NCBI RefSeq assembly: GCF_935825525.1 | Contig: NZ_CAKXZT010000138.1 | Span: 1-64,000, forward strand | DNA length: 64,000 bases | Reading direction: 5' to 3' | Source of the DNA: Mesorhizobium escarrei | GTDB taxonomy: Bacteria; Pseudomonadota; Alphaproteobacteria; Rhizobiales; Rhizobiaceae | Shown here: positions 33,913 to 42,983 of the stretch, piece by piece | Layout: the number at the start of each line of letters is the position of its first letter | Numbering within the stretch: the first letter of the stretch is position 1 | Program-made: the position numbers and the translations under genes | Notes under the pieces: model-generated | What the model was told of the DNA's origin: nothing | The model's database searches: none | The model's input: only the letters and a program-made list of their open reading frames with translations

Positions 33913-35217
33913 ATGAGCCCCGCCAAGAAATCCGATCTGCTGCGCGAGAACGAGCTGATCTATGGCCGGCTGCTGACCATTGACGAGCCGCATCTGATCC
34001 ATCGCTACAACAAGGCTTTGGTCGCCTTCGGCCTGAAGCCGACGAAGCTGAAGAGCTTCGAGATCGACCGCACCGGCTTCTCGCCGCAGGTGGCCGAGGA
34101 ATGCGGCGACTACAACTATCTCGATCCCAACGGGATCAACCGCCGCTTCATCATCCTGACGCCGTCGCAGGTCGACCTGCCGGTGGTCCACACCGCTTTT
34201 TCCAACACCTCGCAACTGATGTTCGAGTTCATGTCGACGAACCAGCGCGCCATCGACGCGCTGACCATCAAGGATGTCATCTATGGCGAGATCGAGGATT
34301 CGGTCCCCAAGGTCGACGACATCGAGGACCTGCTGTCTATCAACCAGGTCGAGTTCAAGGTGCTGTCGGCGGAGGACGTGCTCGGCAAAGCCGCCGAACT
34401 CGGTAAGCTCGTCGACCGGCTGAAGCAGGAACCGGACGCCTGGCGCGACAGCGCCATGCTCACCCGCATGGTCGAGCTGGCCAAGATCTGCGGCGACATC
34501 CGCGAGAACGCGCTGGTGCCGGATCAGGTGATCTTTCGCCACAGCGCCTATTGGACCAGCCATTTCGGCGGGCTCTATGTGTTCATCGACCGTGATATGA
34601 CGACGGTGATCAGCGACCCGGCAGCACCCGGCTTCCGCCGCTCGCGGCCGTGGCAAGTGAGCTACCTCTCGATCGACGATGCCGACAGGGTGTTCAAGTT
34701 CCTTGCCGCGACCGGGCGCATCGAACTGCCGCGGGCCTCGTGGATCGAAACATCAGGCTATCTCGAACACCGCGCCGAAATGGTGGTGCGCGCGCTGATC
34801 CGCGACGCCGAGCCCGACCGCAACCTGACCGACGTCGACAAGGTCTGGCTGCAGACCTGGATCCACAGCCATGCCGACCTGATCACCAGGGACGGCAATT
34901 TTCCTTTTCTCAACGCCGCCAAGCGCGAGATCGCTCACCTCGGCTATCTCAAGATCGAAGACGTGTTCCCGCAGCAGCGTTTCCTGGTGATCCGGGCCAA
35001 GCCCGGCCATCCCGACGCCTGGCTGACCAACCAGCTGATCTCGGATTTCGTGCCGCAGGACTTCGTCTCGCGCTACGTCTTCAACAAACCGGGTTTTTAT
35101 AGGGACTATGACGGCTTCAGCGACGCCTGGAGATCGCATGTTGTGGACGTTCTGAAAACCTCATATCTGAAAGACAAGGTGGCGTTTCGCACACGCCTCT
35201 ACGGCCTTACTGATTGA
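33913..35217 (+). CDS. DUF6638-like protein, fourth gene of AAA+ operon
   Basis: A 434-residue soluble protein that I recall as the DUF6638 family (number from memory). Notable segments are ELIYGRLLTIDEPHLIHRYN at the N-terminus, QVIFRHSAYWTSHFGGLYVF in the middle and VWLQTWIHSHADLITRDGN. No signal peptide or membrane helix is present, and no catalytic motif is evident. Its translation signal lies in the right arm of a repeat element that separates it from the ATPase gene. The 34-base gap to the next gene supports cotranscription. Confidence 0.8.
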   Translation: MSPAKKSDLLRENELIYGRLLTIDEPHLIHRYNKALVAFGLKPTKLKSFEIDRTGFSPQVAEECGDYNYLDPNGINRRFIILTPSQVDLPVVHTAFSNTSQLMFEFMSTNQRAIDALTIKDVIYGEIEDSVPKVDDIEDLLSINQVEFKVLSAEDVLGKAAELGKLVDRLKQEPDAWRDSAMLTRMVELAKICGDIRENALVPDQVIFRHSAYWTSHFGGLYVFIDRDMTTVISDPAAPGFRRSRPWQVSYLSIDDADRVFKFLAATGRIELPRASWIETSGYLEHRAEMVVRALIRDAEPDRNLTDVDKVWLQTWIHSHADLITRDGNFPFLNAAKREIAHLGYLKIEDVFPQQRFLVIRAKPGHPDAWLTNQLISDFVPQDFVSRYVFNKPGFYRDYDGFSDAWRSHVVDVLKTSYLKDKVAFRTRLYGLTD

Positions 35218-35250
35218 ATCACCGGCTGACTGACGAGGGGTGACATCGCC

Positions 35251-36393
35251 ATGCTTGATCCGATCGTGAATTTCTTCACACGGATGTTCCAGTGGATCGG
35301 CCGCGGCATCGGCTTCGCCGTCGGCGTGATCCTATGGCCGTTCATGTGGGCCGGGCACTGGTATACGCAGCGCGGCTGGATCCTGAAGGCGGTGCTCGGC
35401 CTCGCTCTGCTCATGCTGATCGGCCTCTACGGCTATTTCATCTGGAACACGCAGGTCTGGAGCAATTTCAATCCCGCCTATGCGGAGGCATATAATTTCA
35501 AGCAGCCGGCCGGAACCGCCCCTGCGCAGCCCGCTCCCTCCGCCACCGGGGAAACCGCTGGGGTCGAGGGAGAAGTCAAGACCTGCACCAACTCTGCCAT
35601 TGTCCAGGTCTCGGCCGATCTCATCGATTTCAACGTCAACGAGAACGCCTGGATCTCGTCGATGATACTCTACAAGCTCGGGTTCTTCGGCATGGACTGG
35701 GACCGCACGCCGTTTCTCGACAACAAGGCGTCCTTCCAGCGCGGGGTCAATCAGGCCATCCGGCGCACCGCGGTCGAGCTTGTCGATACGCTGGGCCGCG
35801 TCCGCGGCACCAGCCAGATCGACCAGAACCTGCAGGATGCGCGCGGCGCCATCACCTTCGACGAGGAAACCTGGTATTTCGGCTTCAGGCCCTTTGGTCC
35901 GAAAACCCCGACGCCGAGTTTTTATCGCACGGCGGCGAACAGCCTTCGCGCCTTCAACGACCGGCTCATGAAATGCGAGGTGGTCTTCAACGCGCGCGCC
36001 GACAATCTGTTACAGTTCGTCGACCGGATCGCGAGTGACATAGGCTCGACGTCGGACCTGATCCGTGACCGTTCGCAGAATTTCAACAGCGGCTGGTTCG
36101 ACACGCGCGCTGACGACCGCTTCTGGTTCGCCTACGGCCAGCTCTACGGCTATTACGGCATCCTGACGGCGGCGCATCACGACTTCCAGCAGATCCTCGA
36201 CAATCGCGGCCTCACGCCGCTGTGGAACAGCGTTGAAGGCCAGCTCAAGGCAGCGCTCGCCATCCAGCCTCTGATAATCTCCAACGGCCGCGAGGATGGC
36301 TGGATCATGCCCACCCACCTCACCACGATGGGATTCTATGTGCTTAGGGTGCGATCGAACCTCGTCGAGGTCAGGTCCGTTCTGGATCGGTGA
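35251..36393 (+). CDS. DUF2333-like membrane protein, fifth gene of AAA+ operon
   Basis: A 380-residue protein with an amphipathic N-terminus, a short hydrophobic stretch (about 17-35) and one strong membrane helix at about 46-67 (ILKAVLGLALLMLIGLYGYF), then a Pro/Ala-rich linker and a large domain facing the periplasm. The domain includes WISSMILYKLGFFGMDWDRT, FLDNKASFQRGVNQAIRRTA and FAYGQLYGYYGIL, a pattern I assign to DUF2333. Two cysteines are present but no obvious catalytic set. It is the only membrane protein of the operon and presumably anchors the complex to the envelope. Confidence 0.82.
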   Translation: MLDPIVNFFTRMFQWIGRGIGFAVGVILWPFMWAGHWYTQRGWILKAVLGLALLMLIGLYGYFIWNTQVWSNFNPAYAEAYNFKQPAGTAPAQPAPSATGETAGVEGEVKTCTNSAIVQVSADLIDFNVNENAWISSMILYKLGFFGMDWDRTPFLDNKASFQRGVNQAIRRTAVELVDTLGRVRGTSQIDQNLQDARGAITFDEETWYFGFRPFGPKTPTPSFYRTAANSLRAFNDRLMKCEVVFNARADNLLQFVDRIASDIGSTSDLIRDRSQNFNSGWFDTRADDRFWFAYGQLYGYYGILTAAHHDFQQILDNRGLTPLWNSVEGQLKAALAIQPLIISNGREDGWIMPTHLTTMGFYVLRVRSNLVEVRSVLDR

Positions 36394-36553
36394 AGCAAGC
36401 GATTGGTGAAAGACGCCTTGGCTTGAAATCACCGCTGGCCCTGGTCGGGATCGGCAACGTGCTGACGCAGCAGTTCGGCTGCGCATTGTGAGGAGCGGAA
36501 CCTGATCGTCTCGCCGTCGTTCAACCGTGGGCGGCAGCCAGCGAGGACACGCG

Positions 36554-36949
36554 ATGGATATCCGGGAAATTGCTCGAAATTTCTATGCCACGATCGATGC
36601 GCAAGACTGGGATAGACTGGCCAATCTGGTCTCTCCGGATCTCACAGTTCATCTCGGCAGCGCCAATCCGATCGGCTTCGATGACTGGCGCAAATCCCTG
36701 ACCGAGTTCTTTGCTGGATTTCCGGACGGACATCACGTCATGGACGACTTTGTCAGCGATGCCGACAAGGTGGTCACGCGCGGCCGCTTTCAGGGCACGC
36801 ACACCGGCATCTTCCATGGCGTCGAGCCAAGCGGAAATTGCGTCTCGGTTGGGGTGATTCACATTGATCGGGTTGAGAACGGTATCGTGGTCGAGCATTT
36901 CGGGCAGCTTGACGGCTTGGGGTTGATGCACCAGATCGGCGCATTCTAG
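36554..36949 (+). CDS. SnoaL-like / ester cyclase-fold protein
   Basis: A 131-residue protein with the NTF2-like alpha+beta fold used by SnoaL polyketide cyclases and many small enzymes. Segments typical of the fold are REIARNFYATIDAQDWDRLA, HLGSANPIGFDDWRKSLTEF and VVTRGRFQGTHTGIFHGVEP, with GVIHIDRVENGIVVEHFGQLD at the end. The His and Asp residues lining the pocket are present but the reaction cannot be inferred. The ATG at 36554 is chosen because GAGGAC lies seven bases upstream. Standing alone between the unknown operon and fhs. Confidence 0.78.
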   Translation: MDIREIARNFYATIDAQDWDRLANLVSPDLTVHLGSANPIGFDDWRKSLTEFFAGFPDGHHVMDDFVSDADKVVTRGRFQGTHTGIFHGVEPSGNCVSVGVIHIDRVENGIVVEHFGQLDGLGLMHQIGAF

Positions 36950-37265
36950 CGCCACCGGTCGAAGCGCCGACCAGCACTCGAACCCTGTCGCATTCCGTGC
37001 ATTCCGCGGCTGTTTTGAGACGGCAGGACGGCGCGTGCTCTGGCTTCTATACGGCGCGACAACCGGGCGCGAAGACCCGGGACAGGTCGACCGGGAAACA
37101 GAGTCGTCTTTCTCTATAGGAAACATAGTTGCACGCAAGTTGACGCCACGGCAGCGACAGGGTTAGAACGTGCCCTCGCCTGCAGCGCCAGGCTGTTTCG
37201 AGCAAGCTTGCGACCATACTGATCAAACCCGTCCCCTCCACCGTCCAATCCAGAGGAAAGCCGCC
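36950..37265. other. Intergenic region upstream of fhs
   Basis: 316 bases without a supported gene. A long frame on the minus strand crossing from fhs is a codon-bias shadow. The region includes a candidate fhs promoter near its right end. I saw no riboswitch structure that I can name. Confidence 0.5.
37140..37168 (+). promoter_or_regulatory. Candidate fhs promoter
   Basis: TTGACG and TTAGAA are separated by 17 bases, 98 bases before the fhs start codon. The -35 hexamer is near consensus; the -10 is weak. Motif match only. Confidence 0.35.
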
Positions 37266-38945
37266 ATGGCCGAAGTGAAGTCCGACATCGAGATCGCGCG
37301 CGCCGCCGACAAGAAGCAGATCCAGGCGATCGGCCAGAAGATCGGCATTCCGAGCGAGCATCTTTTGCCTTACGGCCACGACAAGGCGAAGATCTCGGCC
37401 GAGTTCATCAAGTCGGTGAAGGCAAACAAGGACGGCAAGCTGATCCTCGTCACCGCCATCAACCCGACGCCGGCCGGCGAAGGCAAGACGACGACGACAG
37501 TGGGCCTCGGCGACGGTCTCAACCGCATCGGCAAGAAGGCGATCGTCTGCATCCGCGAGGCCTCGCTCGGGCCGAATTTCGGCGTCAAGGGCGGCGCTGC
37601 CGGCGGCGGCTATGCGCAGGTCGTGCCAATGGAGGACATGAACCTCCACTTCACCGGCGATTTCCATGCCATCACCACGGCGCATAATTTGCTTTCGGCG
37701 CTGATCGACAACCACATCTACTGGGGCAACGAACTCGGCATCGACATCCGCCGCGTCGTCTGGCGCCGCGTCATGGATATGAACGACCGCGCACTGCGCG
37801 AGATCATTTGCTCGCTCGGCGGCGTCGCCAACGGCTTTCCGCGCGAGGCTGGCTTCGACATCACCGTCGCCTCGGAAGTCATGGCGATCCTGTGCCTCGC
37901 CACCGACCTGAAGGACCTGGAAAAGCGCCTCGGCGACATCATCGTCGCCTATCGCCGCGACAAGTCGGCCGTCTATGCCCGCGACCTCAAGGCCGACGGC
38001 GCCATGGCCGTGCTGCTCAAGGACGCCATGCAGCCCAACCTCGTGCAGACGCTGGAGAACAATCCGGCCTTCGTCCATGGCGGCCCCTTCGCCAACATCG
38101 CGCATGGCTGCAACTCGGTCGTCGCCACCACGACGGCGCTAAAACTAGCCGACTATGTCGTCACTGAAGCCGGTTTCGGCGCCGATCTCGGCGCTGAAAA
38201 ATTCTTCGACATCAAGTGCCGCAAGGCCGGCCTGAAGCCCGCGGCCACGGTTATCGTCGCCACCGTGCGCGCCATGAAGATGAATGGCGGCGTCAAGAAA
38301 GAAGATCTCGGCAAGGAGAACGTCGAGGCGGTCAAGAAGGGCTGCGCCAATCTCGGCCGTCACATCGAGAATGTCAGGCAGTTCGGCGTGCCTGCCGTGG
38401 TCGCCATCAACCATTTCTATTCCGACACCGACGCTGAAATCAGGGCGATGAAGGACTATGTCGCCTCGATGGGCGAAGAGGCGATCCTGTGCAAGCACTG
38501 GGCCCACGGCTCGGCCGGCATCGAGGAACTCGCCAACAAGGTGGTGACGCTGGCCGAATCCGGCTCCTCGCAGTTTGCGCCGCTCTATCCCGACGCCATG
38601 CCGCTGTTCGAGAAGATCAACACCATCGTCCAGCGCATCTATCGCGGATCCGAAGCGATCGCCGACAAGTCGGTGCGCGACCAGCTCCACGCCTGGGAGC
38701 ACGCCGGCTACGGCAACCTGCCGGTTTGCATGGCCAAGACGCAATATTCGTTCTCGACCGATCCGAACCTGCGCGGCGCGCCGACCGGCCACACCGTGCC
38801 GGTGCGCGAGGTCAGGCTGTCTGCCGGCGCCGGCTTCATCGTCGTCATCTGCGGCGAGGTCATGACCATGCCCGGCCTGCCCAAGGCGCCGTCCTCGGAG
38901 AAGATCTTCCTGAACGAGATGGGCCAGATCGAAGGCCTGTTCTGA
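37266..38945 (+). CDS. fhs: Formate--tetrahydrofolate ligase
   Basis: A 559-residue enzyme that uses ATP to ligate formate to tetrahydrofolate, giving 10-formyl-THF for one-carbon metabolism; it acts as a cytoplasmic tetramer. The ATP-binding PTPAGEGKTTTTVGL loop near residue 66-80 and REASLGPNFGVKGGAAGGGY are diagnostic, as are VPMEDMNLHFTGDFHAI and the C-terminal MTMPGLPKAP. Length matches the family. The ATG at 37266 follows AGGAAAG. A perfect intrinsic terminator follows the gene, so it is monocistronic. Confidence 0.97.
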   Translation: MAEVKSDIEIARAADKKQIQAIGQKIGIPSEHLLPYGHDKAKISAEFIKSVKANKDGKLILVTAINPTPAGEGKTTTTVGLGDGLNRIGKKAIVCIREASLGPNFGVKGGAAGGGYAQVVPMEDMNLHFTGDFHAITTAHNLLSALIDNHIYWGNELGIDIRRVVWRRVMDMNDRALREIICSLGGVANGFPREAGFDITVASEVMAILCLATDLKDLEKRLGDIIVAYRRDKSAVYARDLKADGAMAVLLKDAMQPNLVQTLENNPAFVHGGPFANIAHGCNSVVATTTALKLADYVVTEAGFGADLGAEKFFDIKCRKAGLKPAATVIVATVRAMKMNGGVKKEDLGKENVEAVKKGCANLGRHIENVRQFGVPAVVAINHFYSDTDAEIRAMKDYVASMGEEAILCKHWAHGSAGIEELANKVVTLAESGSSQFAPLYPDAMPLFEKINTIVQRIYRGSEAIADKSVRDQLHAWEHAGYGNLPVCMAKTQYSFSTDPNLRGAPTGHTVPVREVRLSAGAGFIVVICGEVMTMPGLPKAPSSEKIFLNEMGQIEGLF

Positions 38946-38969
38946 GAATTTTGAAGGCCGGCATGGTAG

Positions 38970-38999
38970 GGGCGCCGCAGCGACGCGGCGCCCTCTTTT
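38970..38999 (+). terminator. Rho-independent terminator of fhs
   Basis: A perfect 9-bp stem (gggcgccgc / gcggcgccc) with a six-base loop is followed by tctttt. Confidence 0.88.
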
Positions 39000-39018
39000 G
39001 CTTGGCCGCGCCAAACTT

Positions 39019-39290
39019 CTAGGCGGCGCCGCGTGCCAGCGCGCGCTGGTTGGAGGCGTAGGGCGTATCGCGCTCGGGCAGCACGCCGGTCTTCAGGCAG
39101 TCGATCCATTCGGCGGTCTTGAGAACGGCGGCGAAGCGCGACTGCAGGACAACAGTCACCACGCGATGGATGTCCTCGGCCGAGGCGTAGCCGGCGCTGT
39201 TGGCATAGGGCAACGACCCAGTTGCATCCGACAGGAACTCGACCGCAATGCCGCCGCGAATTCTCGAAGGACGCTCAGGAGCGCGTGGTA
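39019..39290 (-). pseudogene. Remnant of an isochorismatase-family hydrolase
   Basis: The minus frame ending at 39019 reads RIRGGIAVEFLSDATGSLPY, ANSAGYASAEDIHRVVTVVL and QSRFAAVLKTAEWIDCLKTG. This resembles the C-terminal third of cysteine hydrolases of the isochorismatase family (a strand ending SDATG, then ASAEDIHR and SRFA.VL.T.EWI). The N-terminal part with catalytic Asp, Lys and Cys is missing; upstream sequence runs into a repeat element. Only a TTG at 39213 could start a 64-residue product. The assignment is from pattern memory, so moderately uncertain. Confidence 0.45.
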
Positions 39291-39334
39291 AGATAGCTCC
39301 AACTCATGTTGGAACAACCACTGTCGATGTCGGC

Positions 39335-39512
39335 GCCGCCCCTCATCTGCCTGCCGGCATCTTCTCCCCGTGAACGGGGAGAAGGGGCTGGCCGCAACCT
39401 TGGCACCCTTTCTGCAACGCTGGAGATTGGCGAAATCGGCGATGACGGCATCTTTCTCCCCGTCACTATACGGGGAGAAAGTGGTGGCAGGGCAATGAGG
39501 GGCAGCGCAAAT
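39335..39512. repeat. Palindromic intergenic element, ttctccccgt family
   Basis: About 178 bp with inverted ends (cgccgcccctcatctgcctg at the left, gcagggcaatgaggggcagcg at the right, the latter trimmed) and two internal hairpins, ttctccccgt gaa cggggagaa and ttctccccgtcactatacg gggagaa. It is a different subfamily from the ccttctcccc elements. Together with the flanking bases to 39760 it forms a gene-free stretch of about 460 bases in which I see nothing else. Confidence 0.8.
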
Positions 39513-39760
39513 CTGAAGCGATTACCCTGCGCTCGACCCTGCCGATACCGACCATGCTCATCGTGGCCGCCGCTTCGCTGATCTAACTTGGGCAACGGGT
39601 TGATGCCTCCTGTCTTACCCTGCTTTTTCGAGATGGTGTCGAAGCACAGTCCATGAAAATGGTATAACGCCAGAGATCGCAGGCCTCTGGTCAAATGCCG
39701 AACCTATGCTAGCCTGCCCCGGCTGGGCTGTCCCGGGCCGAGTGATCGAGGGGATCAATC

Positions 39761-40222
39761 ATGCTGTACATCCTTGCACTTCTGATCGGCGTCGTTGCCG
39801 GCCTTCGCGCCATGACCGCGCCTGCCGCCGTCGCCTGGGGCGGCTGGCTCGGCTGGCTGCCGGTCGCCGGAACCTGGGCTGGTTTCATGGGCCACTGGAT
39901 CGCCGTCGGCATCTTCACCATCCTGGCCATCGTCGAGCTGGTCACCGATCAGTTGCCGTCGACGCCGAGTCGCAAGGTGCCGCAGCAGTTCGGCGCACGC
40001 ATTGTCATGGGCGCCTTCACCGGCGCGGTGATCGGGGCGACCGGCGGCGCCACCATCGGCGGACTGATCGCCGGCGCTATCGGCGCGGTGATCGGCACGC
40101 TGGGCGGTGCCGAGCTGCGCAAACGCCTGGCGCTGGCTTTCGGCAAGGACCGGCCCGCTGCCCTCATCGAGGACGCAGTGGCGATCATCGGTGGCCTGCT
40201 GATCGTGGCGGCGGTGGCATGA
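39761..40222 (+). CDS. DUF4126-like membrane protein
   Basis: A 153-residue integral membrane protein, with hydrophobic segments at about 2-20, 40-60, 75-115 (very Gly/Ala rich: GAVIGATGGATIGGLIAGAI) and 135-152. It fits DUF4126, a small membrane family of unknown function: LIGVVAGLRAMTAPAAVAWG is the typical N-terminal helix. The ATG at 39761 is preferred; a larger frame from 39706 reads through in another phase. Its stop overlaps the following flavoprotein start by four bases (ATGA), so the pair is coupled. Confidence 0.8.
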   Translation: MLYILALLIGVVAGLRAMTAPAAVAWGGWLGWLPVAGTWAGFMGHWIAVGIFTILAIVELVTDQLPSTPSRKVPQQFGARIVMGAFTGAVIGATGGATIGGLIAGAIGAVIGTLGGAELRKRLALAFGKDRPAALIEDAVAIIGGLLIVAAVA

Positions 40223-41595
40223 CGGCAAAGACATTCGACGCAATCATCATCGGCGCCGGACAGGCCGGCCCGCCGCTCGCCGGCCGGCTGACAGCCGCCG
40301 GCATGAGCGTGGCGCTGATCGAGCGCAAACTGGTCGGCGGCACCTGCGTCAACACCGGCTGCATGCCGACCAAGGCCATGGTGGCCAGCGCCTATGCCGC
40401 GCATCTCGCCCGCAGCGCCGCCGACTACGGCGTGACGCTCTCCGGTCCGGTCGGCGTCGACTACACGGCGATCAAGGCGCGCAAGGACAAAGTGTCGGAC
40501 GACGCCCGCGGCAACCTCGAGAGCTGGATTGCCGGTATGGACAAATGCACGCTGTATCGCGGCCATGCGCGCTTCGAGACGGCCAACATCGTGCGCGTCG
40601 GCGACGACCTGCTGAGCGCCGGGAAAATATTCATCAACACCGGCGGCCGTGCCTCGGTGCCTGATCTGCCAGGCGTCGACGGCATTTCGTTCCTGACCAA
40701 TTCATCGATGATGGATCTCGACGTGCTGCCGCGCCATCTCGTCGTCGTCGGCGGCAGCTACGTCTCGCTCGAATTCGCGCAGATGTTCCGCCGTTTCGGT
40801 TCGGAGGTCACGGTGATTGAAAAAAGCCCGCGGCTGATCGGCCGCGAGGACGAGGATGTCTCGGCCGCCATCTTGTCCATCCTCGAAAACGAAGACATCA
40901 CGGTTCATCTCGGCGCCGGCGACATCAGCTTCGCCAGGCAGGGCAGCGACTTTGCCGTGACTTTCACCGCCGGCAAGGCGCCGGCTGTCGGCTCGCATGT
41001 GCTGCTGGCAGTAGGCCGGACGCCCAACACCGACGATCTCGGCCTCGACAAGGCCGACGTCGAGGTCGACAAACGCGGCTTCATTATCGTCGACGACCAG
41101 CTGCGCACCAGCGTGCCCGGCATCTGGGCGATGGGCGACTGCAACGGCAAGGGCGCCTTCACCCACACCTCCTACAACGATTACGAGATCGTCGCCGCCA
41201 ATCTGCTCGACAACGACCCGCGCAGGGTGAGCGACCGCATCGAAGCCTATGCGCTCTATACCGACCCGCCGCTCGGCCGCTGCGGCATGACCGAGACAGC
41301 GGTAAGAAAGTCCGGCCTCCGCGCGCTGGTCGGCCAGCGGCCGATGACCCGCGTTGGCCGCGCCGTCGAAAAAGGCGAGACGCAAGGTTTCATGAAGATC
41401 CTGGCCGATGCTGACACCAACGAAATCCTCGGCTGTTCGGTGCTCGGCCCCGGCGGCGACGAGGCAATCCACTGCGTGCTCGATCTGATGTACGCCAAGG
41501 CGCCGATCAGCACGCTCGCGCGCGCCATGCACATCCACCCCAACGTCTCGGAACTTCTGCCCACCATCGCCCAGGAGTTGAAGCCGCTGGCATAG
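40219..41595 (+). CDS. FAD-dependent pyridine nucleotide-disulfide oxidoreductase (mercuric reductase-like)
   Basis: A 458-residue class I flavoprotein. The N-terminus binds FAD (AIIIGAGQAGPPLAGRLTAAG); the redox-active disulfide is GGTCVNTGCMPTK (CX4C near 44-49). An NAD(P)H site has VVVGGSYVSLEFAQMFRRFG, the second FAD motif is GIWAMGDCNG, and the dimerisation domain ends with HIHPNVSELLPT, the His-Pro active-site base. It lacks the N-terminal metal-binding domain and C-terminal Cys pair of true MerA, so mercury reduction is unlikely; homologues are usually labelled mercuric reductase-like. Coupled to the DUF4126 gene. Confidence 0.9.
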   Translation: MTAKTFDAIIIGAGQAGPPLAGRLTAAGMSVALIERKLVGGTCVNTGCMPTKAMVASAYAAHLARSAADYGVTLSGPVGVDYTAIKARKDKVSDDARGNLESWIAGMDKCTLYRGHARFETANIVRVGDDLLSAGKIFINTGGRASVPDLPGVDGISFLTNSSMMDLDVLPRHLVVVGGSYVSLEFAQMFRRFGSEVTVIEKSPRLIGREDEDVSAAILSILENEDITVHLGAGDISFARQGSDFAVTFTAGKAPAVGSHVLLAVGRTPNTDDLGLDKADVEVDKRGFIIVDDQLRTSVPGIWAMGDCNGKGAFTHTSYNDYEIVAANLLDNDPRRVSDRIEAYALYTDPPLGRCGMTETAVRKSGLRALVGQRPMTRVGRAVEKGETQGFMKILADADTNEILGCSVLGPGGDEAIHCVLDLMYAKAPISTLARAMHIHPNVSELLPTIAQELKPLA

Positions 41596-41728
41596 GCTTC
41601 GGCCCGCCCTGCCACCGCAGTCGCGATCTGCTGTCCGTTTTCTGCAATGCTGCGTTGCAGCAATCGCGCTTGTGCGCCAGGTGCATCTCCGCACAGTCTC
41701 CATTTGAACCGATTCATGTGGATGCATC

Positions 41729-42898
41729 ATGCCGCTGCCGATCCTAGCGCTCGCCATTGCGTCCTTCTGTATCGGCACCACCGAATTCGTCATCATGGGA
41801 CTGCTGCCCGAGGTCGCCGCCGATCTCGGCGTTTCGATCCCGTCGGCCGGCCTGCTGGTTACCGGATATGCGCTCGGCGTCGTCTTCGGCGCGCCGGTGA
41901 TCGCGGTGGCAACGGCACACATGCCGCGCAAGCCGGTGCTGGTCGGCCTGGCGATGCTGTTCGTCGTCGGCAATCTGTTGTGCGCGATCGCACCCAATTA
42001 TTGGATGCTGATGGCAGCGCGCGTCTTCACCGCTTTCGGCCATGGCGCCTTCTTCGGCATCGGCTCGGTCGTCGCCGCCAGCCTGGTGCCGCGTAACAAA
42101 CGGGCCAGCGCCATCGCACTGATGTTCGCCGGTCTGACGCTGTCGAACATCCTCGGCGTTCCCGGCGGCACGGTGCTCGGCGAAACCTATGGCTGGCGCG
42201 CCACCTTCGTGGCCGTAGTCGGGATCGGCCTCGTCTCGGTCGCAGCCATCGCCTGGCTGGTGCCTGCCGGTATTGCCCAGCCGAGCGGCGGCGGCCTGCT
42301 CGGCGAAGTGCGCGTGCTCGGCAAGCTACAGGTCTGGCTGGCTATGCTGATCTCGGCGCTGGCGTCGGCCAGCCTGTTTGCCGTCTTCACCTACATAAAG
42401 CCCTATCTCACCGACGTCTCCGGCCTGTCGACCGCAACCGTGACCTGGGTGCTGCTGCTGTTCGGCGGCGGCATGACCATCGGCAACATCATCGGCGGCA
42501 GGCTGGCCGACTGGAAATTGATGCCGACAGTGATCGGCACGCTTTTGATGCTGGCACTGCTGCTCGTCGGCTTTGCCGAATTCGGCGCCGTCGCAGCCGT
42601 GGCCGTCTTCATCGTTTTCCTGTGGGGTTTGCTCGTCTTCGTCATCGTGCCGCCTTTGCAGATCCGTGTCGTCGAAGCGGCCTCCAAGGCGCCTAACCTC
42701 GCCGCCACGCTGAACCAGGGCGCCTTCAACATCGGCAATGCCGCCGGCGCATGGGTGGGCGGCGTGGCACTTTCGCTGGGCGTGTCCTATGCCAATCTGC
42801 CGCTGGTCGGCGCGGCGCTCGCCCTGCTGGCGGTCGCCGTGGCAGTGATGTCGCAGACATTGGACCGCCAGCTGCTGGTGACGCACGCCGCGCAATAG
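41729..42898 (+). CDS. MFS efflux transporter, DHA1 (AraJ-like) family
   Basis: A 389-residue major facilitator with twelve hydrophobic segments. Characteristic are IASFCIGTTEFVIMGLLPEV at the N-terminus (TEF motif of AraJ/YdhP-like exporters), the loop 2-3 region (THMPRKPV-like), ARVFTAFGHGAFFGIG and LGVPGGTVLGETYGWRATF (motif C, antiporter signature). It probably exports a drug or sugar using proton motive force; substrate unknown. No adjacent regulator. The ATG at 41729 lacks a strong ribosome binding site. Confidence 0.88.
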   Translation: MPLPILALAIASFCIGTTEFVIMGLLPEVAADLGVSIPSAGLLVTGYALGVVFGAPVIAVATAHMPRKPVLVGLAMLFVVGNLLCAIAPNYWMLMAARVFTAFGHGAFFGIGSVVAASLVPRNKRASAIALMFAGLTLSNILGVPGGTVLGETYGWRATFVAVVGIGLVSVAAIAWLVPAGIAQPSGGGLLGEVRVLGKLQVWLAMLISALASASLFAVFTYIKPYLTDVSGLSTATVTWVLLLFGGGMTIGNIIGGRLADWKLMPTVIGTLLMLALLLVGFAEFGAVAAVAVFIVFLWGLLVFVIVPPLQIRVVEAASKAPNLAATLNQGAFNIGNAAGAWVGGVALSLGVSYANLPLVGAALALLAVAVAVMSQTLDRQLLVTHAAQ

Positions 42899-42983
42899 TT
42901 GCGCCCATAGCGCAGCAGACTGGACCAATCGACAGCGTATCGGCGAAAGGGCATGTGTTCGGCCTCTTTCCTGGAGGAATATC

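Noticed and set aside
29567..36393. AAA+ operon as an anti-phage defence system
   Set aside because: No nuclease, toxin, sensor or protease domain is visible, and the neighbourhood is housekeeping rather than a defence island. The claim would go beyond the evidence.
40219..41595. True mercuric reductase (merA)
   Set aside because: The N-terminal heavy-metal domain and the C-terminal Cys pair are absent and there are no mer genes nearby.
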